Below, in pieces: positions 17,954 through 27,462 of a DNA stretch of 64,000 bases. The DNA is from Isosphaeraceae bacterium EP7 (GTDB taxonomy: Bacteria; Planctomycetota; Planctomycetia; Isosphaerales; Isosphaeraceae): contig CP151667.1 of the NCBI GenBank assembly GCA_038400315.1, forward strand, positions 5,219,174-5,283,173. Reading direction: 5' to 3'. The notes beneath the pieces were generated by a model. That model ran no database searches, had not been told where the DNA came from, and saw only the letters and a program-made list of their open reading frames with translations. The position numbers and the translations under genes were made by a program. Numbering within the stretch: position 1 is the stretch's first letter; the number at the start of each line of letters is the position of its first letter.

Positions 17954-18480
17954 GGGACCGAACTCCCTTCATTGCGCCCCCCAAGCCGAGTCTAAACGCT
18001 CGGCCAAGGCGCGACGTCCTCCACCGCTCGGACCCACTGAGGGATGAGGGACGACATTCCTGAAAATCCGCGATTCGCGATCGAACCGGCGCGTCTGATC
18101 GAGGCGAAAGCACGCCTCTTCCTGCCCATTTCATGGGAGGCAACGACCAACTTCAGGTTGGGGAGGAACGAGCTCGCTACTCGTCGGCGTAAACGACCGC
18201 AAAGTCCATACCATTCCAGCACGGTTTAGATTGGTCACCTGTCTTTGCATCAGAATGCAAGATTTCATCAGCCCCCACAAGGAGCGATGTCGCCGAGAGA
18301 CGAAACAACCTGCGACGAGCCCCGGCGCGTCAAGCGACCCCGGGACGATGCAGTCGGACTACGGCTGCGGCACAGGCAAGCGTCACTCCCCCGTTCTCCG
18401 CATCAACCGAGTAAGGCCCGCCTCAGGAGCCCAGTCGCCGCGTCCTCACGACCGCACAGGGCCGTCTCGGAACTCGGCGG
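17954..18480. other. Intergenic region with no recognisable gene
   Basis: About 530 bases between the KGG gene and the end of the M28 peptidase gene. Open frames here are short, Arg/Pro/Ser-rich and lack homology signals. A small hairpin, TTGCAT-CAGA-ATGCAA, lies at 18245-18260. Promoters for the leftward KGG gene should lie near 17960-18050. Confidence 0.5.
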
Positions 18481-19500
18481 TCAGCGTCGACGGGTCGTCT
18501 TGGGTAACGCGAGCCAGGCCGTCACGACCCGGCCGACTTCTTCCAGGCTCTCGGCCGAGCACTTGTCAGGCGTGTCCTTGGCCGTGTGCCAGTGCGGGTA
18601 GTCGAAGTCGATGATGTCGATGGCCGGGATCCCGGCATTATTCAGGGGGAGATGGTCGTCCATCACGGCCTGCCCAACCCTGGTCTTGAACGACTTCGCA
18701 CGGAGGCGAGTCGCGACCGACCAGACGCTCCGGACGAGGTTGGGGGCGAACTCCAGGCTGTAAGGCTCCTGGTTGATGAGCAGGTCCTTGTCGCCGATCA
18801 TGTCGAGCACCAGCGCCGCGACATAATGGGGCTGCCCGGCCTTGGTCCGGTCGACCTCGGCATACTTCTTGGCGAACTCTTTCGAGCCCAGGAAGTAATC
18901 GCCTTCCTGGTCATAGACGAGCTCTTCGCCGTCGAAGAGGACGAGGTCAACACCCCAGGGTGTGTCCATCGTCTTGAGGTGCTCGGCGATCTCCATGAGC
19001 AGGGCAACGCCCGAGGCCCCGTCATTGGCGCCCAGGAACGGTCCTTTGCGCTTGACCGGATCCTGGTCCATGTCGGGATGAGGTCGGGTGTCGTAGTGCA
19101 CGCCGAGCAGCACCCGCTCGGTCCGCTCGGGGAACCACGAGCCGATCAGGTTCGCCATGCGGACGTCCTTGCCGCTCAACGGATCCTTCGCCGTGAACGG
19201 CTGCTCGCGCACGGCCCCACCGAGCTTGGTGAAATGGGCCGCGACCAGCGCACGCTGGGCCGTGTTGGCCGCGGTCCCGGCGATCCTGGGCCCCATCGCG
19301 CAGATGTCGACGAGATGCTTGTAGGCCCGCTTGCCGTCGATGGGGGCGGGTGCCATCATCGCGACGGATTCCGGATCAAACATGATCGAACTCGATTCGA
19401 CGGCCGTGGGCCGCAGCGACAGGGAGAGCAAGCCGAGCAGGCCCACGGCCAGGCTCAGTGCGGCCAGGCGAGACCAGGTAAGTACGCGGCTCTGTCCCAT
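18481..19500 (-). CDS. M28 family zinc peptidase / glutaminyl-cyclase-like
   Basis: A 339-residue protein with an N-terminal membrane anchor or signal (LAALSLAVGLLGLLSLSL). Zinc ligands of the M28 family can be followed: H in LLGVHYDTRPHPD, D in FLGANDGASGV, E in LFDGEELVYD, D in LDMIGD, and H in YPHWHTAKDTPDKC. The last motif and the spacing resemble the glutaminyl-peptide cyclotransferase branch as much as the aminopeptidases. It should be periplasmic. ATG 19500 is preferred over none better; maf follows 60 bases upstream on the same strand. Confidence 0.88.
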   Translation of the reverse strand: MGQSRVLTWSRLAALSLAVGLLGLLSLSLRPTAVESSSIMFDPESVAMMAPAPIDGKRAYKHLVDICAMGPRIAGTAANTAQRALVAAHFTKLGGAVREQPFTAKDPLSGKDVRMANLIGSWFPERTERVLLGVHYDTRPHPDMDQDPVKRKGPFLGANDGASGVALLMEIAEHLKTMDTPWGVDLVLFDGEELVYDQEGDYFLGSKEFAKKYAEVDRTKAGQPHYVAALVLDMIGDKDLLINQEPYSLEFAPNLVRSVWSVATRLRAKSFKTRVGQAVMDDHLPLNNAGIPAIDIIDFDYPHWHTAKDTPDKCSAESLEEVGRVVTAWLALPKTTRRR

Positions 19501-19560
19501 GTCGTCCCATCCCCGCTCATGATCGCTATTTGACCTTCCCGGATCCCGATGATAGCCGGT

Positions 19561-20160
19561 TCAGGCCCCCGGCGTCACGCCCGACCACGACCTCAGCAGC
19601 CCGGCCAGCCGTTCCATGGGCAAACCGACAACGTTCGACCAGCTCCCCCGAACGACACGGACGAATGGATCGTCATCCTGCACCCCATAAGCCCCAGCCT
19701 TGCCCTCCCAGCGCCCGGTGTCGAGGAACGCCTCGCGCTCGGAGTCGCTCAGAACCAGGAACCGGCAGATGCTGACCTCGATCGCGCCTGTCCACTCATG
19801 CGTCCCAGCCCGGTAAAGGCACATCCCGGTCAGAACCTCGGTGTCCCGCCCCTCCTGGAGCCGGATCATCCGCCTGGCATCGTCGCGGTCGACCGGCTTG
19901 TTGAGGATCTGCCCCTCGACGGAGCAGGCCGTATCCGCGGCCACTACCAACCCCGTTCCACGCCGCAAGGCCACCGACCGCGCCTTCTTCCACGCCAGAT
20001 CGGCCACATACCAGGCCACGTCCGTCCCCGCGGGCGGCTCGGGCTCGGGGATGTCCGAGGGGTCAATCTCGAAGGCATACCCCGCCTCCAGCAAAAGCTG
20101 CCTTCTCCTGGGTGACGCGCTGGCAAGGATGAAGGACGGCACAGCCACAATATCACCCAC
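19561..20160 (-). CDS. maf: Maf-like nucleotide pyrophosphatase
   Basis: A 199-residue Maf/YceF family protein that hydrolyses non-canonical or UTP/dTTP-type nucleoside triphosphates. Signatures are the opening FILASASPRRRQLLLEAG, AADTACSVEGQILNKP (the conserved D-T...KP block), and GAYGVQDDDPFVRVVRGSWSNVVGLP. The start is GTG 20160; shorter GTG starts in the next few codons are possible. It lies directly upstream of the M28 peptidase gene on the minus strand. Confidence 0.92.
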   Translation of the reverse strand: MGDIVAVPSFILASASPRRRQLLLEAGYAFEIDPSDIPEPEPPAGTDVAWYVADLAWKKARSVALRRGTGLVVAADTACSVEGQILNKPVDRDDARRMIRLQEGRDTEVLTGMCLYRAGTHEWTGAIEVSICRFLVLSDSEREAFLDTGRWEGKAGAYGVQDDDPFVRVVRGSWSNVVGLPMERLAGLLRSWSGVTPGA

Positions 20161-20284
20161 GCATGCAAATTGTCCAAGAATCAGTGACCCTCGATTCTCC
20201 CCTCGCCCCCGGCTAGAATCAAGCCGAACCTTGCCGTTACGAAACGAACCCGGCGCGTCCTAACCCCTTGCCCGGCACCAACCA

Positions 20285-21367
20285 ATGCGCGAGATCCTGA
20301 GACAACTGATCGCCGCCCTGGAGCAAGGCAAGGAGCGGTTGGTCTGCCAGGTCGTCGAGACCAAGGGCTCGACCCCGCAGAAGGCCGGCGCCTTGATGGT
20401 CGTCGATCCCGATGGTGGGCAGCTTGGGACCCTGGGTGGCGGCTGCGTCGAGGCCGAGGTCAAGCAATCGGCCATGCGTCGCCTCGGCCGCACAGGCGTC
20501 GAGCTCTCCAGCTTCGTGCTTGACCACGACTACGCCTGGGCCGACGGCTTGATCTGCGGCGGCAAGATGGTCATCCTGACCGAAGCCCTCCGCGGCCCCG
20601 TCCCCCTGCCCTATCTCCGCGCCCATCAAGGGCTGCTGGAAGCCGGCGAGGGCTACACCGAGGCCGTGATTGTGGATCCCGCCCGAGCCGGCGGCGTCCT
20701 GGGCTCGCGGTTCCTCTTCGGATTCGACGGCCAGCTTGCCGGCGCATGGCCGGCCCAGGACGGCTCGAATTCGGCCTCGGAGCAGCTCGTGCCGCTCGCC
20801 GACCGCCCTCGACCCACTTGCCGGGCAGGAGTCGCCATGCTGCCGACCCTGCCGAGGATTCGCCTGGTGATCGTGGGAGCCGGCCACGTCGGCCAGGCCG
20901 TCGCTGAACTCGCCGCGCGCGCCGATTTCGATGTCTGGGTCGTCGACGACCGTCGTCAGTACGCCAACCCCGAGCGCTTTCCCACCGCCGAGCGATGCCT
21001 CGTCGGTCCGATCGAGATCACCCTCGGATCGCTGGAGGTCACCCTCAATACCTACGCGCTCATCGTGACCAGAGGCCATGGTCACGACCAGGAAGCATTG
21101 CACCTGCTGGCCCCAACGATCGCCCCTTATGTCGGCTTGATCGGTAGCTCTCGCAAGATCAGGATGATTTTCGAGGCCCTGCGCGACGCGGGGATCGACG
21201 AGGCGAGCCTGGCCCGGGTCTCGTCGCCGGTGGGGCTTGATATCGGCTCGCAGACCGTCCCCGAGATCGCCATCAGCATCGTTGCCGAGCTGATCGCCCG
21301 CCGAAATCTCGGGGCTGTCCCGGCCTCGGCCGGCCGCCACCTTCCCCCCGGCGCGGTCCGCGCATGA
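20285..21367 (+). CDS. XdhC-family molybdenum-enzyme maturation factor
   Basis: A 360-residue XdhC/CoxF family protein. Members bind molybdenum cofactor and help load sulfurated cofactor into xanthine dehydrogenase-type hydroxylases. The N-terminal domain has VETKGSTPQKAGALMVV and GTLGGGCVEAEV. The C-terminal Rossmann domain has LVIVGAGHVGQAVAELA and VVDDRRQYANPERFP. Its TGA overlaps the ATG of the next gene (ATGA at 21364-21367). No molybdenum hydroxylase is in the window, so the client enzyme must be encoded elsewhere. Confidence 0.92.
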   Translation: MREILRQLIAALEQGKERLVCQVVETKGSTPQKAGALMVVDPDGGQLGTLGGGCVEAEVKQSAMRRLGRTGVELSSFVLDHDYAWADGLICGGKMVILTEALRGPVPLPYLRAHQGLLEAGEGYTEAVIVDPARAGGVLGSRFLFGFDGQLAGAWPAQDGSNSASEQLVPLADRPRPTCRAGVAMLPTLPRIRLVIVGAGHVGQAVAELAARADFDVWVVDDRRQYANPERFPTAERCLVGPIEITLGSLEVTLNTYALIVTRGHGHDQEALHLLAPTIAPYVGLIGSSRKIRMIFEALRDAGIDEASLARVSSPVGLDIGSQTVPEIAISIVAELIARRNLGAVPASAGRHLPPGAVRA

Positions 21368-21969
21368 TCGCCGCGGTGGTGGCCGCGGCCGGCAAGAGCC
21401 TTCGAATGGGCCGGCCCAAGCTGATCCTCCCCCTCGCCGGCCGCTCCGTCATCGGCCGACTGATTCATGCATTGAAGGAAGGCGGAGCGGACCCCGTCCT
21501 CGCCGTCGTCCCGCCCAATGGCGACGAGATCGAGGCCGAGTGCCTCGGCGCCGGGGCCCAGACCTTGAGGCTGGCAAGCCCGACGGCCGACATGAGGGCC
21601 ACGATCGAGGCTGGTCTTCGTTTGCTCATGTCGCGAGCCGAGACTCCCGAGGCCATCCTCATCTGCCCTGGCGATAGCCCCGGGACCACGGCCCGCCTCG
21701 TCTCAAACCTGATCGCCCACTGGCACGAGTCCCCTGCTTCGATCGTGATGCCGGAACACCAGGGCAAGCGTGGCCATCCGCTCCTGCTGCCCTGGTCGGT
21801 TGCCCTGGAAATCCAGGCGTTGCCACATGATGTCGGCATCAATACCCTCGTCCGGAACCATTCCTCGATCGCCCGGCCGCTCCAGGTCGGTGACGACCTG
21901 GCCGCGGCCGATCTAGACACCCCCGAGGACTACTTGAAGTGGCAGGACAGGCTCGGCGACGCCCCGTGA
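21364..21969 (+). CDS. MobA/MocA-like nucleotidyltransferase
   Basis: A 201-residue GT-A fold nucleotidyltransferase. It has the opening VVAAAGKSLRMGRPKLILPL, the acidic pair region ILICPGDSPG, and HQGKRGHPLLL. This pattern is typical of MocA-type molybdenum cofactor cytidylyltransferases, which make the dinucleotide cofactor for XdhC-served enzymes. The four-base overlap with xdhC supports the shared role. The metal-binding residues are somewhat divergent (PGDSP rather than the usual DQP), so specificity is uncertain. Confidence 0.88.
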   Translation: MIAAVVAAAGKSLRMGRPKLILPLAGRSVIGRLIHALKEGGADPVLAVVPPNGDEIEAECLGAGAQTLRLASPTADMRATIEAGLRLLMSRAETPEAILICPGDSPGTTARLVSNLIAHWHESPASIVMPEHQGKRGHPLLLPWSVALEIQALPHDVGINTLVRNHSSIARPLQVGDDLAAADLDTPEDYLKWQDRLGDAP

Positions 21970-22054
21970 ACGCGGCCCTTTCCGTCGCGATGGGGTGAGG
22001 TTAGACTGTTGTCATTGACCCCCATTCGATCGGGCGAAGAACGAGGGACGCACC

Positions 22055-24685
22055 TTGCGAACGAGAGCGTGTCGATCTCGCTTGGCCCTGCCCTCCTGGC
22101 TCCTCCTCGGCCTCGTCGCGCTGGCGCCCGCCGCGACAGCCCAGATCACCGAGCAGGAGGAACAGCTTCTTCAAAAACTCGGCGATGCACCGATCAAGGA
22201 GACCGCGGAGCAGGTGAAGCTGCGGGCCCCATTCGAGGTCTTCCGCACCCAGGTCGCGCCGTTCGACGTCCTGCCCTACGTCAAGCCCTCTCATTGGAGC
22301 ACCCTGAGCGTCGAGTTGCGGGCCAATCACGATGATTACGATGGGCTGGTCCAGACGGCCGAGATTCCCCTGCTCGGCCTACCCACAGCCATGGTCTATC
22401 GCCGCGACGCCAGGCTCGTCAGAGAAGCGAGGTCGCGGGTCAGTTTCCAGGCGTTCCTTCCCATTGTGCCCAAGGAGCTGAGCCTCGCGCTGGTCAGACC
22501 CGACTCGGTGAGACCCGACGAGCAGTGGCTCTCGCCGATGAAGGTTCTCGAGCCGCATCAGATGGTCATCGTGGTCATGAGCCGCGAGACCACCGACGGC
22601 TATGCCCGCTGGAATCAGTTCCGCGCGCTCCAGCCCCTCTATCTCGAAGACCCGACCAATGCCACCGCCGTCGAGGCCGCCCGCTATTACCGGCTTGTGC
22701 TCCCCCTGGAAGCCGGCAAGCCGCTGGTCTCGCCGCATCCCGGATCGTGGTCAACCATCAGCCACATCCTCTGGGACAACATGGCTCCCGAGGCCCTGAG
22801 CCCCGCGCAGCAGCAGGCGATGCTCGACTGGCTCCACTGGGGGGGGCAGCTCATCCTCCTCGGCGGGTCGGGACCTTCGTTTGGCTCGCTCCGCGACAGC
22901 TTCCTCCAGCCCTATCTCCCAGGCGAGTCGTCCGGCGAGAGCGCGCTGCTTAACGCCGCCGACCTGAAGCCGCTCTCCGAGGCCTACCAGCCATTGAACC
23001 GGCCCAGCGACCTCGATGACCCGCAACCGCAGCCGCTCTCGCCGCAAGAGGCGATCGAGCGAATGGGGAGCCAGTACCGCGAACCTGTCCCGATCTTGCC
23101 GGCCAGCAACCGGCCGATCTTCCTCGATCTTATCAAGCCAAGGCCCGGTGCGACTCCGATTGCGCTGGATGCTAGCACGGGGCGGATCATAGGCGCCGAG
23201 CATCGCGTTGGCCGCGGGCGGGTCTTGATGCTGGGGCTCCACCCCACCGACCCGGCGATGATCGCCTGGCCCGGGCTCGACACCTTCGTCCGACGGGTCA
23301 TCCTCCGCAGACCCGACGAAATCAAGATCGACCATCAGCCACGGTTCACGCCCTCGGGCGAGCTTCTGGCGCCGCGATATCGTCACCTGGCCGGCGGCGA
23401 TCTGAGCTGGTATCGGATCCTGGCGAGAGACGCGTCCGCCCCGACCGAGATCCGGGCAGAGCTATTCCCGCAATCCAAGCGAATCTCCAGCCCTGGGGAA
23501 TCCGCTCCCGGCAATGTTCCGATCGTGCCTCCACAATCCGATGGATCGTTCCTTTCGCGCCTCAGCCCGACCTGGGCACAGGGAATGTCGGCCACGGAAC
23601 GACCCACAACGGAGCCCCCGGTGGCGTCCTGGATCGATGCGAACGACTTCCCCAGGCTCTGTCGGTCGAGCCTCGAGACCGCCTCAGGAATCTCGATCCC
23701 GAGTTCCCGGTTCGTGCTCAAGATCGTCGTCTCCTACATCCTGGCCGTCATCCCTTTGAACTGGCTGCTATGCCGGTTCGTGCTGAAGCGGAAGGAGTGG
23801 GCCTGGCTGTTCGTGCCGATCCTCGCCCTTGGCTTTGCAGTCGGAGTCGAGCGGGCCGCAGCCTACGACCTGGGCTATGACCTGGCCTGCGATGAGATCA
23901 ACCTGATCGAGGTCCAACCCGGATACACCCGAGCCCACCTGACGCGGATCGGCAGCCTGTCGACGAGCGGTCGAGTCCGGTTCTCGATGAGCTTTCCCAA
24001 CGATCCCCTGGCGCTCGCCCTTCCGTTCGACCACGGCCGATCGCTGCGTGGCGAGGAGGTGACCGAGTCGATCTGGCAGTCCAGCCCCGTGCCCCTGCTC
24101 GGCGAAATCCGCGTCCAGCCGAGGACACTCTCGATGTTCCGTGCCGAGCAGTACGTGGACCTGGGCGGATCGATCCGGATCGTGGCCGACGGCAAGGGTC
24201 GGAGGATCGACAACGGATCGGGTCTGGAACTGAAGGACGCCCGGGTCCTTGAAAAGACTGAGGCTGGAAGTCGCAGCTTCCCGGTCGGAACGCTTGCGCC
24301 AGGCGCATCGGCGGTACTGCCTGAGGCCGGTGAAGAGGGTGACACGCCGGCGAAATTCGACGGCCCCCTCGATCCCAACCCCTATCTCCGTCTCCTCGGC
24401 CACTCGATCGGCGAACGGCCTGAGGAAAGGGGTGAGGTCCGGCTGGTCGCCTGGCTGCCTGGCCATCAACCTGGCTCCAGGCTCGATCCCGAGGTCGACC
24501 GTCACCGTGGCCTGACGATGGTCGTCGTCCATCTGGCCTATCCGGCCGTCCCGGGCCCCGACGGGCCTCGATTCGACGGCCGGATGATATCGACGATTGC
24601 GGAGCCGCCCGCCGAACAGGAACCCGAGCCCAGGATCCAGGATCACGTGGCCGAGCCCGATCCAAACTCGAAGATCGTCCCATGA
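22055..24685 (+). CDS. Large exported membrane protein of an ABC export operon
   Basis: An 876-residue protein with a signal peptide (LPSWLLLGLVALAPAATAQ) and two C-terminal transmembrane segments around residues 555-615 (KIVVSYILAVIPLNWLLCRF and WLFVPILALGFAVGV). A long extracytoplasmic part precedes them. It includes a region like class-I-glutamine-amidotransferase-type folds (MLDWLHWGGQLILLGGSGPS, VGRGRVLMLGLHPTDPAM), as in GldG/DUF4350-like auxiliary proteins of ABC-2 systems. I infer a partner subunit of the exporter encoded next. The start is TTG 22055, with GAGGG seven bases upstream. It is followed by the ATPase gene after 69 bases. Confidence 0.7.
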   Translation: MRTRACRSRLALPSWLLLGLVALAPAATAQITEQEEQLLQKLGDAPIKETAEQVKLRAPFEVFRTQVAPFDVLPYVKPSHWSTLSVELRANHDDYDGLVQTAEIPLLGLPTAMVYRRDARLVREARSRVSFQAFLPIVPKELSLALVRPDSVRPDEQWLSPMKVLEPHQMVIVVMSRETTDGYARWNQFRALQPLYLEDPTNATAVEAARYYRLVLPLEAGKPLVSPHPGSWSTISHILWDNMAPEALSPAQQQAMLDWLHWGGQLILLGGSGPSFGSLRDSFLQPYLPGESSGESALLNAADLKPLSEAYQPLNRPSDLDDPQPQPLSPQEAIERMGSQYREPVPILPASNRPIFLDLIKPRPGATPIALDASTGRIIGAEHRVGRGRVLMLGLHPTDPAMIAWPGLDTFVRRVILRRPDEIKIDHQPRFTPSGELLAPRYRHLAGGDLSWYRILARDASAPTEIRAELFPQSKRISSPGESAPGNVPIVPPQSDGSFLSRLSPTWAQGMSATERPTTEPPVASWIDANDFPRLCRSSLETASGISIPSSRFVLKIVVSYILAVIPLNWLLCRFVLKRKEWAWLFVPILALGFAVGVERAAAYDLGYDLACDEINLIEVQPGYTRAHLTRIGSLSTSGRVRFSMSFPNDPLALALPFDHGRSLRGEEVTESIWQSSPVPLLGEIRVQPRTLSMFRAEQYVDLGGSIRIVADGKGRRIDNGSGLELKDARVLEKTEAGSRSFPVGTLAPGASAVLPEAGEEGDTPAKFDGPLDPNPYLRLLGHSIGERPEERGEVRLVAWLPGHQPGSRLDPEVDRHRGLTMVVVHLAYPAVPGPDGPRFDGRMISTIAEPPAEQEPEPRIQDHVAEPDPNSKIVP

Positions 24686-24754
24686 ATCAGGGCTTCCCCA
24701 GACTGACGACGCCTTCGCCCCCAGATCTCCGATGCGCCTGGAGTCGCACAACCT

Positions 24755-25687
24755 ATGATCGAGGTGACCCATTTCACCAAGCGCTACGGAGACTTCCTCG
24801 CCGTCGACGATCTGAACCTGTCGATCGGCAAGGGCGAGGTCTTCGGCTTCATCGGCCCTAACGGCGCCGGCAAGAGCACGACGATCCGGTTCCTGGCCAC
24901 GCTCCTGCGACCCACGTCGGGCGAGGGTCACATCGGTGGCCACTCGGTCGTCGACGATCCGATGGCCGTACGCAGGCTGATCGGCTTCATGCCCGACGAC
25001 TTCGGCGTCTACGACGGGATGAAGGTCTGGGAATTCCTCGATTTCTTCGCCGTCGCCTATGAGATCCCCCGCGCCCGCCGCAAACCGATCATCGCGCAGG
25101 TGCTCGAGTTGCTCGACCTGACCCACAAGCGAGATGACTACGTCAATGGGCTGTCGAAGGGGATGAAGCAGCGGCTCTGCCTGGCCAAGACGCTGGTCCA
25201 CGACCCGCCCGTCCTGATCCTCGACGAGCCGGCCTCGGGACTCGATCCTCGTGCCCGGTTGGAGATGAAGGCCTTGCTCAGCGAGCTGAGAGGCATGGGC
25301 AAGACGATCCTCATCTCCAGCCATATTCTCTCGGAGCTTGCCGACTTCTGCACGTCGATCGGTATCATCGAGCGAGGGAGGCTCCTGGCCGCCGGCAGCA
25401 TCGCCGACATCACCCGCCAGCTGCGAAATCATCGGGTCTTGCGGGTCAAGATCGGCCATCAGGTGACCACCGATGCCGCCGCGGCCATCCTACGCGACGA
25501 CGGCCGGGTGCGCGAGATCAAGTCGTTCGACCACACCCTCACCGCCGAGTTCGAAGGCGAAGAGGGGGAGATGGCCGACCTTCTGATGCGACTCGTCGGC
25601 GCGGGGGTCCCCGTGAGCTCATTCTCCGAGGAGCAGCTCTCGCTCGAGGAGGTGTTCATGATGATCACCAAGGGCATCGTCAATTGA
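24755..25687 (+). CDS. ABC-2 type transporter ATP-binding protein
   Basis: A 310-residue ABC ATPase. Walker A is GPNGAGKST at residues 34-42, the signature is LSKGMKQRLCLAK, Walker B is VLILDEPASGLDP, and the switch histidine lies in LISSHILSELADF. A C-terminal extension of about 90 residues is typical of ATPases that serve ABC-2 exporters. It is 22 bases upstream of its likely permease. Confidence 0.95.
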   Translation: MIEVTHFTKRYGDFLAVDDLNLSIGKGEVFGFIGPNGAGKSTTIRFLATLLRPTSGEGHIGGHSVVDDPMAVRRLIGFMPDDFGVYDGMKVWEFLDFFAVAYEIPRARRKPIIAQVLELLDLTHKRDDYVNGLSKGMKQRLCLAKTLVHDPPVLILDEPASGLDPRARLEMKALLSELRGMGKTILISSHILSELADFCTSIGIIERGRLLAAGSIADITRQLRNHRVLRVKIGHQVTTDAAAAILRDDGRVREIKSFDHTLTAEFEGEEGEMADLLMRLVGAGVPVSSFSEEQLSLEEVFMMITKGIVN

Positions 25688-25709
25688 CCACGACGGGCAT
25701 GGGGCACGC

Positions 25710-27440
25710 ATGATCTTCCGCGACAACCCGGTCCTGATCCGCGAGCTGCTGGTCAATCTGCGATCCCCTCGCGCATTCCTCCTGCAACTGGCCTACGTGC
25801 TCTTCCTGGGCGCGGTGGTCTACTTCGCCTGGCCGGCCGGCGAGGAGGGATCCAGGCAGGTCGGTGCCGGTGCGGCCCAGCGCCTCTTCGACCTCTTCTT
25901 CCTGGGCCAGTTCTTCCTGGTCGCCCTGGTCGCGCCCACCTTCGCCGCGGGCAGCATCACCGGCGAGAAAGAACGAAAGACCTATGAGATGCTCCTGGCC
26001 AGCCCCCTCGAACCCCCTCGGATCCTGGTAGGCAAGCTGCTCAGCTCGTTGACCTACCTGGTCATCCTGATCCTCTCCAGCCTGCCGCTGATGATCCTCT
26101 GCTTCCTGCTCGGCGGGATCTTGATGTCCGAGATCGTCCGCGCCTACCTGCTTTTGATCCTCGCCGCGGGGACGTTCGGCCTGCTGAGCGTCGCCTGCTC
26201 GAGCGTCTTCAGCCGGACAAGCTCGGCCCTGCTCGTCAGCTACCTGGTCATCCTGCCGCTCGCCGTGACCTCGGTCGCCCTGACCCGCACCGATGACACC
26301 GTGGCGCGTGACTTCGTCTCGATCGCCATCCTTCCGCCGTGGTGCCTGGCCATCTGGACCGTGCTGGTCATCGCCATCAATCGCCGCCTCCTCAGGCCGC
26401 CCGACGTGGGCAGCGAGGGGAAGGATGTGGTCGACGAAGAGCAGGAGATGAAGTTCGCCATCGGCGTGATCATCGACCGGGACATGTTCCCGGATAAGCT
26501 CTTCGCGCCAGCAAAGCGCACCGACCTGATGCCCGACGGCACCAATCCGGTGCTCGACAAGGAGCTGCGTAGCGAGATCTTCGCCCAGGGCACCTTGATG
26601 CTCCGGGTAGTCATCCAGGTGAGCATGCTTCTGTCGATCCCCCTGATGGCGGCCCTGCTCTTCCTCAGACCGCAAAACACGGGCTACTACGTTGCCTATG
26701 TTCTCACCTTCAACTTCCTCGTCGGCCCCGTCTTCTCGGCCGGGAGCATCACCCAGGAACGAGAGCGCCAGACGCTCGGCCTGCTGCTGACGACTCTCCT
26801 GACGCCCGGCAAGATCATCTTCGCCAAGCTGATCGCGGCACTCCGGGTCTCGACCGTCCTGACGTTCCTCCTGGTCGAGCAACTGGTGCTGGCCTATCTC
26901 CTGGTGCAAGAGCTACGCGACCGTCCCTGGACGTTCTTCGTCTACCTGCTCATCATCGCCACCACCTGCCTGGTGACGACCTCCATCGGCCTGCTCTGCT
27001 CGTCGCTGGCGCGCAAGACCAGCGCGGCCCTTGTGATGACGTACATGACGCTCCTGGTCCTGTTCGCCGGGCCGGTAGGTCTGAGCCAGTTCCTGCTCGG
27101 CTTCACCGAGATCAACGAAGAGCGGCTCGCCGGCCTGACGATGATCAGCCCCTTTGCCGCCGCCCTGAGCGTCCCCGCCACCGCCGACCGTCCCACTGTC
27201 TACGTGACCTTGGCTCCTCCCTGGGAGCAGCCTTCGCGGCGAAATGGGCCCGATAACGCTTCGCAGGATTCAGGAATTGTGAACACGGCGACGGCCCGCC
27301 CCGGGGCATTGATCAGTGATGGTTCGTGGCGGATCCCGGTCTGGGTCGGGTTCCTCGCCATCTATCCTCCCGCATGCCTTGTGCTCTACGGGATCACCTA
27401 CCAGGTCTTCCGATGGCGATGGTGGCGGGCCTCGGCCTGA
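25710..27440 (+). CDS. ABC-2 type permease with two tandem permease halves
   Basis: A 576-residue membrane protein with at least eleven hydrophobic segments. It reads as two ABC-2 domains in series. Each begins with an amphipathic NPV(L)-x-x-E-L helix (NPVLIRELLVN near residue 5, NPVLDKELRSE near residue 278). Each then has the conserved coupling motif: AGSITGEKERKTYEMLLASPL and AGSITQERERQTLGLLLTTLL. A single polypeptide may therefore supply both permease halves of the exporter. The substrate is unknown. Confidence 0.88.
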   Translation: MIFRDNPVLIRELLVNLRSPRAFLLQLAYVLFLGAVVYFAWPAGEEGSRQVGAGAAQRLFDLFFLGQFFLVALVAPTFAAGSITGEKERKTYEMLLASPLEPPRILVGKLLSSLTYLVILILSSLPLMILCFLLGGILMSEIVRAYLLLILAAGTFGLLSVACSSVFSRTSSALLVSYLVILPLAVTSVALTRTDDTVARDFVSIAILPPWCLAIWTVLVIAINRRLLRPPDVGSEGKDVVDEEQEMKFAIGVIIDRDMFPDKLFAPAKRTDLMPDGTNPVLDKELRSEIFAQGTLMLRVVIQVSMLLSIPLMAALLFLRPQNTGYYVAYVLTFNFLVGPVFSAGSITQERERQTLGLLLTTLLTPGKIIFAKLIAALRVSTVLTFLLVEQLVLAYLLVQELRDRPWTFFVYLLIIATTCLVTTSIGLLCSSLARKTSAALVMTYMTLLVLFAGPVGLSQFLLGFTEINEERLAGLTMISPFAAALSVPATADRPTVYVTLAPPWEQPSRRNGPDNASQDSGIVNTATARPGALISDGSWRIPVWVGFLAIYPPACLVLYGITYQVFRWRWWRASA

Positions 27441-27462
27441 GCCGAACTCCGACGAGGTCCGA

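Noticed and set aside
20237-21340. 367-residue antisense frame under xdhC
   Set aside because: XdhC motifs on the plus strand are unambiguous; the antisense product has shadow composition.
23768-25459. 563-residue antisense frame across the ABC operon junction
   Set aside because: It spans two real genes and their gap on the opposite strand and has no domain.
25680-26909. 409-residue Gln/Glu-rich antisense frame under the ABC permease
   Set aside because: Low-complexity shadow of hydrophobic codons on the plus strand.
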